20,889 nt of DNA from Holophagales bacterium UBA5704 (GTDB lineage: Bacteria; Acidobacteriota; Thermoanaerobaculia; Multivoradales; UBA5704), in contig DIHE01000150.1 in the NCBI GenBank assembly GCA_002420005.1, forward strand, positions 1-20,889, given 5' to 3'. Both the position numbers and the translations under genes were made by a program. Of the stretch, positions 16,739 through 20,889 are shown one piece after another. The notes beneath the pieces were generated by a model, which had not been told where the DNA came from, ran no database searches, and saw only the letters and a program-made list of their open reading frames with translations. Every line of letters begins with the position of its first letter. Position 1 is the stretch's first letter.

Positions 16739-17022
16739 CTGCCGCGCCGCTCCTCCCGCCGCCGCTCCCGCTGTGCCCGGACCCAATCCTCTCCGTCGGC
16801 GATCTCCCGGCCCGCCCAGCCTCCTGTGAAGCCGCCACGCACGATCTCGGCTCCGGTCAACGGGGCGGTGGCCAGTGCTTGTTCGATCTCACCGACCGTC
16901 CACCCGCGCTCGGCGGGGATCTCGATGGTGACGCGGGCGTCGCCCGGAGGGAGCCCGGGGGGCAGCTCGAGGTCCAAACCGCCTGCCTCTGTAATACGGC
17001 CTTTCAAGCGGATCGTCTGCAT
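16735..17022 (-). CDS. VapB-like antitoxin
   Basis: This 95-residue protein lies directly upstream of, and overlaps by four bases, a VapC-type PIN toxin remnant. That position makes it the antitoxin. The N-terminus MQTIRLKGRITEAGGLDLEL followed by PPGDARVTIEIP looks like a short beta-rich DNA-binding/dimerisation part. The C-terminus (WAGREIADGEDWVRAQRERR) is a charged helix of the kind that wraps the toxin active site. With the toxin broken, it may persist as a repressor or simply be decaying. The ATG at 17022 has no Shine-Dalgarno, but a promoter with its -10 six bases upstream (TTCACA-N16-TAGAAT) supports this start and a leaderless mRNA. Confidence 0.8.
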   Translation of the reverse strand: MQTIRLKGRITEAGGLDLELPPGLPPGDARVTIEIPAERGWTVGEIEQALATAPLTGAEIVRGGFTGGWAGREIADGEDWVRAQRERRREERRGR

Positions 17023-17028
17023 GCCCCT

Positions 17029-17056
17029 ATTCTAGCTGCACACGCCGAGGTGTGAA
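17029..17056 (-). promoter_or_regulatory. vapB promoter
   Basis: On the minus strand TTCACA (5/6 to the -35 consensus) and TAGAAT (5/6 to the -10) are 16 bp apart. The -10 ends six bases before the ATG at 17022, so transcription would start at or within one base of the start codon. Confidence 0.55.
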
Positions 17057-17106
17057 ACCAGGCCCTCCAATAGAGCTCATGGTCGCGCCGAGTCTGGGCG
17101 GTGGCG

Positions 17107-17167
17107 CCCCTCTCCCGGGAGGGTGAGAGTGCGTGTGGGAGAGGGGAGGGGGTGAGGGGGGGTAAGG
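17107..17167. repeat. GC-rich palindromic repeat, divergent copy C
   Basis: CCCCTCTCCCGGGAGGGTGA ... GGGAGAGGGGAGGGGGTGAG resembles copies A and B near 10.6-10.7 kb (the CCCTCTCCC/GGGAGAGGG arms). It lies between the vapB and WD40-TIR promoters. Similarity is judged by eye. Confidence 0.45.
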
Positions 17168-17220
17168 GTCTCTGGGCGGTGGAACCCGCCCTCGCCCCAG
17201 CTCCGCCGCCGCGCCACTGT

Positions 17221-17249
17221 TTGGCGCTTCCGGGGAATCCCAGTAGCAT
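17221..17249 (+). promoter_or_regulatory. Promoter of the WD40-GTPase-TIR gene
   Basis: TTGGCG (17221-17226) and TAGCAT (17244-17249) are exactly 17 bp apart. The -10 ends seven bases before the ATG at 17257, so the transcript would begin at the start codon. An earlier in-frame ATG at 17248 lies inside the -10 box and is therefore less likely. Confidence 0.55.
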
Positions 17250-17256
17250 GGAAGCT

Positions 17257-20200
17257 ATGCGCAAGGCCGACGACATCAACGCCGCCAGTCACGAGGACTC
17301 CGGGGAGGCGCAGCTCCCACCGGGCGTTAAGTTGCTCCACACGCTCGAAGGGCACCAGGGTGCGGTCAATAGCATTGCGTTTGATCCACAGGGTAAGCTG
17401 CTGGGAAGCGGGAGTGAGGACAGGTCTGTAAAGCTTTGGGATGTGCGCGGCGGCAAGCTGCTCCGCACGCTCACGGGACACCGCAATTCAGTCTTTTGTG
17501 TGGCGTTTGATCCGCAGGGCGAGACGCTGGCCAGCGGGAGTGATGACAACAGGGTGGCGCTCTGGGGTGTGCGAAGCGGCGAGCTGTTCCGTGCGCTTGC
17601 AGGGCATAAAAACGCGATTGGAAACTTGACGTTTGATCCACGAGGCGCGACACTGGCAAGTGGGAGCTATGATACTACGATCAAGTTTTGGAGAGCGGAA
17701 GACGGCAAGCTGTTACGAACACTGGAAGGGGACCAGGGCTCGATCTATTGCGTTGCGTTTAGTCCACCAGGCGACCTGCTGGCGAGTGGGAGTACTGATT
17801 TCACGGTGAAATTATGGGATGCTCAAAGCGGCAAGCTGCTTCAAACGCTCAGAGGGCACAAAAGCTCGGTTCAAAGCGTGGCCTTTGATCCGCGAGGCGA
17901 GACGCTGGCTAGCGGGAGTGCTGATGAGACAGTGACCCTCTGGGAGGCGCGAAGCGGCAGGCTGCTCCGAATGCTCGAAGGGCACACCGCGCGAGTCGAT
18001 CGCGTCGTGTTTTCCCCGAATGGGCGCCTTCTGGCTTCGAAAGGTGCCGATCACACGATCCGTCTCTGGAGCTGCGAGACGTGGGAAACCGTCGCGGTCA
18101 TCCAGGAGCCAACAAACAAAAGTTGGTGGATACCCGCGCTCGCCTTTCATCCTACGATGCCGTGGCTGGCTGCCGCCGGCTCAGAGCCAGGTACGCCGAA
18201 CACCGAGAGGTCGCGGCTGATCCACCTCTGGGAGCTGGACTACGACGCGCTGTTGGGTCGCCGCGCCGGGGTGGCGGAAACCGGGCACGCAGTCCATCAT
18301 ACGACGGGCAAGATCTTACTGGTAGGTGATCACAGCGTGGGCAAGTCGGCGCTGGGCCATCGCCTGATCAACGGCTCTTTCAAGGAGCAGGCTTCGACCC
18401 ACGGGCAGCAGTTTTGGGTGTTTCCCGCCTTGGGTAAGCGCCGCGCGGATGGGACGGACTGCGAGGCGATCCTCTGGGACTTCGCGGGTCAACCCGACTA
18501 CCGGTTGGTCCATGCGCTCTTCGTAGACAACGCCGATCTCGCGCTGGTGCTATTCGATGCGTCAGACCTTCGCGACCCGATGCACGGCGTGGGCTTCTGG
18601 CTGAAGCAACTCAACGCGGGGAAGAGTGTTTGCCCCATCGTCCTCGTCGCCGCCCAGGCGGATCGCGGGAGCTGTCCGATGACGCCGGAGGAGCTGAGCG
18701 CGTTCTGCCAGAGGCATAGCATCGTGGGACCGATCACGACGAGCGCCTTCACGGGCGAAGGTATGGAGGAGCTGGTCGAGCGCATGAAGGACCTGATCCC
18801 CTGGGAGGACAAGGCTGCGACAGTTACCACCGCGACCTTCAAGCGGATCAAGGACTACGTGCTCGACCTCAAGGGAGCGGAATCAGACGGTCAGACCCTC
18901 GTCACGCCCGAAGAGCTCCGCGGCCTCCTGGAAGCCACCGATGCCGACTGGCGTTTCACCGACGCCGAGATGCTGACCGCCGTGGGCCACCTGGAGAACT
19001 ACGGCTATGTCAAACGCCTCCAGACCTCGAAGGGCGAGCTGCGCGTTCTGCTCCAACCGGAACGGCTCAACAACTTGGCGTCTTCCTTCGTGTTGGAAGC
19101 CCGGCGCAATCCGAAGGGGCTCGGGGCTCTGGAGGAGAGACGGCTGCTGTCCACCGGCTACGACTTTCCGGAACTGAGAGACCTGACCGCGGGCGAGAGC
19201 GACGTGCTTCTGGATGCGGCGGCCTTGCTGTTTCTGGAGCACAACGTCTGTTTCCGCGAGATCGATCCGCTGCGCATGGAGCCGTATCTGGTTTTTCCGG
19301 AGCTGATCAATCTGAAGAAACCGTTGGAGGAGGAGTCGCCGACCGAGGAGGGCGTGGCCTATACCGTGAGCGGCCCGACGGAGAACGTGTTCGCCTCGCT
19401 GGTGGTCCTGCTGGGCTACACGCACACCTTTACCCGTACGGCCCAGTGGCACGACAACGCGCGCTACGAAATCGGCGACGGCCTGGTGTGCGGCTTCCGG
19501 CAGGAGGCTGAGCGCGACGGTGAGCTGGACTTCGTCCTCCTCTTCGGCCCGAGTGTAGGCGCGCCGGTGCGCACGCTGTTCCAGGGCTTGTTCGAGAGCT
19601 TCCTGGCGCGGCGGAACCTGACGGTGTTACGTTTGGCGCCGGTGCGTTGCAGCAAGAGCCATCCTATGAATCGTACGGTGGTTCGCGAGGCTTTGCAGAA
19701 CGGGGAAGAAAATGCCTTCTGCTCAAAATGCGGCGAGAAGCTGGTCTTGCCGAAGATGGCGGAACCGATCCAATTGACGCGAGAAGTGCAGACCGAGGTG
19801 GACGCGCAGCGTCGTGCCGCCGAGCAGCGGACGCGCTTCGAGCAGGCCGTCTATCGCGTGCGGGCCTACGTGGCCGAGGAGAAGATCACGTCACCGGAGT
19901 GCTTCATCAGCTATGCCTGGGGCGTGCCCGAGCACGAACGGTGGGTTGAGAAGCGGCTGGCGATGGATCTGCAAAAGGCCGGTATCGAGGTGGTGCTGGA
20001 CCGGTGGCACAACGCGCAGATCGGCGCGAGCGTGGCGCGGTTCGTGAAGCGGATCGAGAAGAGCGACCGGATCGTCATGGTCGGCACGCCGCTCTACCGG
20101 GAGAAGTACGAGAACAAAGGCGAGAAGACCGGCTATGTCGTCGCGGGCGAGGTCGATCTGATCAGCAATCGGCTCCTCGGCACCGAGCAGCAAAAGATGA

Positions 20201-20376
20201 GCGTGCTGCCTGTGCTGCTGGCCGGTGAGAAGACGGTCTCGTTGCCCCCGCTGCTGCATGGCCGGGTGTACGCCGACTTCCGCGAGGAGTCGGAGTACTT
20301 TACGCGGGCTTTTGATCTGATCCTGAGCCTGTATCAGATTCCGCCGAACCATCCCGCGGTGACGGACCTGCTCTGA
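17257..20376 (+). CDS. WD40-GTPase-zinc-TIR protein, candidate NLR-like defence protein
   Basis: This is a 1039-residue multi-domain protein. Residues 26-277 are six uninterrupted 42-residue WD40 repeats, and 278 to about 330 a degenerate seventh, together fitting one seven-bladed propeller. Residues of about 350-510 are a Ras/Roc-like GTPase: P-loop GDHSVGKS (357-364), switch II DFAGQ (408-412), AQAD (466-469) where NKxD is expected, and Ser496-Ala497 as the G5-like motif. A helical/winged-helix-like region of about 520-780 recalls COR or NLR linkers. Cys798-x3-His802-x19-Cys822-x2-Cys825 looks like a zinc site. After a charged helix, residues of about 880-1030 are a TIR domain (CFISYAWG, VVLDRWHN, SDRIVMVGTP, VLPVLLAG). 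Glu965 in VAGEVDLI is a candidate catalytic Glu. There is no signal or membrane segment. The WD40 part is about 57% GC by hand count, lower than the neighbours. Likely role, by inference: sensing, GTPase switching, then TIR-mediated NAD cleavage or signalling. Confidence 0.9.
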   Translation: MRKADDINAASHEDSGEAQLPPGVKLLHTLEGHQGAVNSIAFDPQGKLLGSGSEDRSVKLWDVRGGKLLRTLTGHRNSVFCVAFDPQGETLASGSDDNRVALWGVRSGELFRALAGHKNAIGNLTFDPRGATLASGSYDTTIKFWRAEDGKLLRTLEGDQGSIYCVAFSPPGDLLASGSTDFTVKLWDAQSGKLLQTLRGHKSSVQSVAFDPRGETLASGSADETVTLWEARSGRLLRMLEGHTARVDRVVFSPNGRLLASKGADHTIRLWSCETWETVAVIQEPTNKSWWIPALAFHPTMPWLAAAGSEPGTPNTERSRLIHLWELDYDALLGRRAGVAETGHAVHHTTGKILLVGDHSVGKSALGHRLINGSFKEQASTHGQQFWVFPALGKRRADGTDCEAILWDFAGQPDYRLVHALFVDNADLALVLFDASDLRDPMHGVGFWLKQLNAGKSVCPIVLVAAQADRGSCPMTPEELSAFCQRHSIVGPITTSAFTGEGMEELVERMKDLIPWEDKAATVTTATFKRIKDYVLDLKGAESDGQTLVTPEELRGLLEATDADWRFTDAEMLTAVGHLENYGYVKRLQTSKGELRVLLQPERLNNLASSFVLEARRNPKGLGALEERRLLSTGYDFPELRDLTAGESDVLLDAAALLFLEHNVCFREIDPLRMEPYLVFPELINLKKPLEEESPTEEGVAYTVSGPTENVFASLVVLLGYTHTFTRTAQWHDNARYEIGDGLVCGFRQEAERDGELDFVLLFGPSVGAPVRTLFQGLFESFLARRNLTVLRLAPVRCSKSHPMNRTVVREALQNGEENAFCSKCGEKLVLPKMAEPIQLTREVQTEVDAQRRAAEQRTRFEQAVYRVRAYVAEEKITSPECFISYAWGVPEHERWVEKRLAMDLQKAGIEVVLDRWHNAQIGASVARFVKRIEKSDRIVMVGTPLYREKYENKGEKTGYVVAGEVDLISNRLLGTEQQKMSVLPVLLAGEKTVSLPPLLHGRVYADFREESEYFTRAFDLILSLYQIPPNHPAVTDLL
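17332..18087 (+). repeat. Six 126-bp WD40-coding repeats
   Basis: Units begin at 17332, 17458, 17584, 17710, 17836 and 17962, each exactly 126 bp (42 codons) with no insertions. Units 2 and 5 are close at the DNA level: the stretch from TTTGATCCGC to AGCGGGAGTG differs at only a few bases. Uniform length and near-identity of parts suggest recent duplication or gene conversion. Confidence 0.85.
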
Positions 20377-20596
20377 CCGTCACCCGGCCCGTCGGGCTAA
20401 CCTCCGGGAGGCTGTCGAAGATCCCGCCATGGATCTTGATCTTTCCCGCGAGCGGGGGATGTGGTCGGCGCCCGGTTCGCGGCTCTTCGTCGAGCGTAGA
20501 GACGATGACCTCGACCCGGCGGTTCTCGAAGCTCTCGGGAAGCTCCAGGACGAGCTGCCGGCCTACGAGTTGTTCGGTGCGGCGTTCGATGGCCAT
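20300..20596 (-). CDS. Truncated antitoxin-like protein (DUF2281/VapB-like N-terminus)
   Basis: This 98-residue frame has a strong start: AGGAGG lies four bases before the ATG at 20596. Its first 65 or so residues resemble small type II antitoxins that precede PIN toxins (LVLELPESFENRRVEVIVST, then LDEEPRTGRRPHPPLAGKIK, then IHGGIFDSLPE). In relatives I recall, the protein ends shortly after such a stretch with an acidic D-W motif. Here the frame instead runs on into low-complexity sequence antisense to the last 77 bases of the WD40-TIR gene. No toxin gene follows. The C-terminus was probably replaced when the two genes were joined. It may be non-functional; the family assignment is from memory of the motif and is moderate. 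Confidence 0.55.
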   Translation of the reverse strand: MAIERRTEQLVGRQLVLELPESFENRRVEVIVSTLDEEPRTGRRPHPPLAGKIKIHGGIFDSLPEVSPTGRVTVRAGPSPRDGSAESDTGSGSDQKPA

Positions 20597-20678
20597 GTGC
20601 CTCCTGTGGCTCCCCAGAGCGATCGAGAGGCGAGCCGCTGCCGCCCCTACCGGGCTTGGAATTGTTTTCTCCTTCCTA

Positions 20679-20735
20679 CCCGGGGCCGCCGCTTCGCTCT
20701 GGCCCCGGGCTACAGGCCTTGGCCCCTCCGGGGCC
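20679..20735. repeat. Complex GC palindrome (REP-like)
   Basis: A 9-bp perfect inverted repeat CCCGGGGCC (20679-20687) / GGCCCCGGG (20701-20709) is followed by a second hairpin GGCCCC-TCC-GGGGCC (20721-20735). The region between 20597 and 20784 otherwise shows no gene. The structure resembles intergenic REP/BIME-like elements. Confidence 0.55.
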
Positions 20736-20784
20736 TCTTCGGCGGTGGTCTGCGGGTTACCGGCGAGCGGCTGAGGTCGGAGAT

Positions 20785-20889
20785 CTAAAATCCCGGGGCA
20801 TAGACGGTTTCCCGGAAGATGCTCTCGCGGAGCCGTGCTTTGAGCGTTTCGGGGACCACGGGAGGCTTCGAGCGCGGGGACGTGCGTCT
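20785..20889 (-). CDS. C-terminal end of an unidentified minus-strand gene (partial)
   Basis: The open frame runs from the window edge to a TAG at 20785-20787, giving 34 residues. The first ten (RRTSPRSKPP) are encoded by the 31-bp repeat shared with the DUF5777 gene, so they may not belong to this protein. The remaining VVPETLKARLRESIFRETVY-APGF looks like a genuine basic amphipathic C-terminal helix. I do not recognise the family. The coding call rests only on the open frame and plausible composition. Confidence 0.35.
   Translation of the reverse strand, partial: RRTSPRSKPPVVPETLKARLRESIFRETVYAPGF
20859..20889 (+). repeat. 31-bp exact direct repeat, copy at the window edge
   Basis: Identical to 15793-15823 over all 31 bases up to the last base of the window. 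It may be an assembly overlap rather than a biological repeat. Confidence 0.9.

Noticed and set aside
17107..17167. Possible CRISPR or phage attachment site before the WD40-TIR gene
   Set aside because: There is no repeat-spacer periodicity, no integrase and no matching direct repeat on the far side of the gene.
17101..17256. N-terminal extension of the WD40-TIR protein
   Set aside because: It would be encoded by the palindromic repeat and the promoter; the promoter places the transcript start at the ATG at 17257.
20429..20788. Plus-strand frames after the WD40-TIR gene
   Set aside because: They are antisense to the antitoxin-like gene with its strong ribosome site and run through the palindromic repeat.

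Overview
The window is high-GC, gene-dense bacterial DNA that looks chromosomal. Signs of a Gram-negative cell are lipoboxes, Tat genes, a predicted outer-membrane beta-barrel and c-type heme motifs. Several proteins resemble those of Acidobacteriota, especially Thermoanaerobaculia-like genomes: a copper-protein/Calx-beta/fibronectin fusion with a C-terminal domain I associate with that group, a Thr-type sulfatase-like lipoprotein, and a DUF5777 barrel. The taxonomy is inference from protein style only. No rRNA, tRNA, CRISPR array or intact transposase was seen.

Layout. (1) 1-340: a 21-bp tandem repeat at the edge and a strong minus-strand terminator, then an orphan arsD (+). (2) Minus pair: an HD hydrolase and a secreted esterase. 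(3) Divergent from these, a plus-strand operon: a sensor kinase whose extracytoplasmic domain carries two c-type heme motifs, an NtrC-type sigma-54 regulator (ATGA overlap) and an archaemetzincin. (4) Minus pair: an S41 processing protease and a Tat-exported amidase. Divergent from these are tatA and tatC (+). (5) Minus pair: a GNAT acetyltransferase and a sulfatase-like lipoprotein. (6) Divergent from these, a tight four-gene plus-strand operon for a copper/heme envelope system: plastocyanin-like protein, mono-heme lipoprotein, DUF5777 barrel, Cys-rich lipoprotein. (7) An accessory segment from about 16.4 kb to the end: a VapBC-type toxin-antitoxin pair with a broken toxin; a 1039-residue WD40-GTPase-zinc-TIR protein; a truncated second antitoxin; a palindromic repeat; and the cut-off end of another gene.

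The main candidate for an undescribed system is the WD40-GTPase-TIR protein (17257-20376). It combines six uninterrupted 42-residue WD40 repeats, a Ras/Roc-like GTPase, a helical/winged-helix-like region, a C/H/C/C zinc site and a C-terminal TIR domain. This is the sensor-switch-effector layout of NLR-like immune proteins. It sits between two degraded toxin-antitoxin loci, and its WD40 part is clearly lower in GC than the rest of the window. The second most interesting items are the copper/heme operon and the heme-sensing two-component system.

Regulation seen in sequence: several starts have a TANNNT -10-like box only 6-7 nt upstream of the start codon (S41 protease, GNAT, esterase, sulfatase, vapB, WD40-TIR). 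This suggests leaderless mRNAs, while the leading genes of the other operons have Shine-Dalgarno sequences. The last 31 bases of the window exactly repeat a stretch inside the DUF5777 gene, which raises the possibility of a contig end or assembly join.
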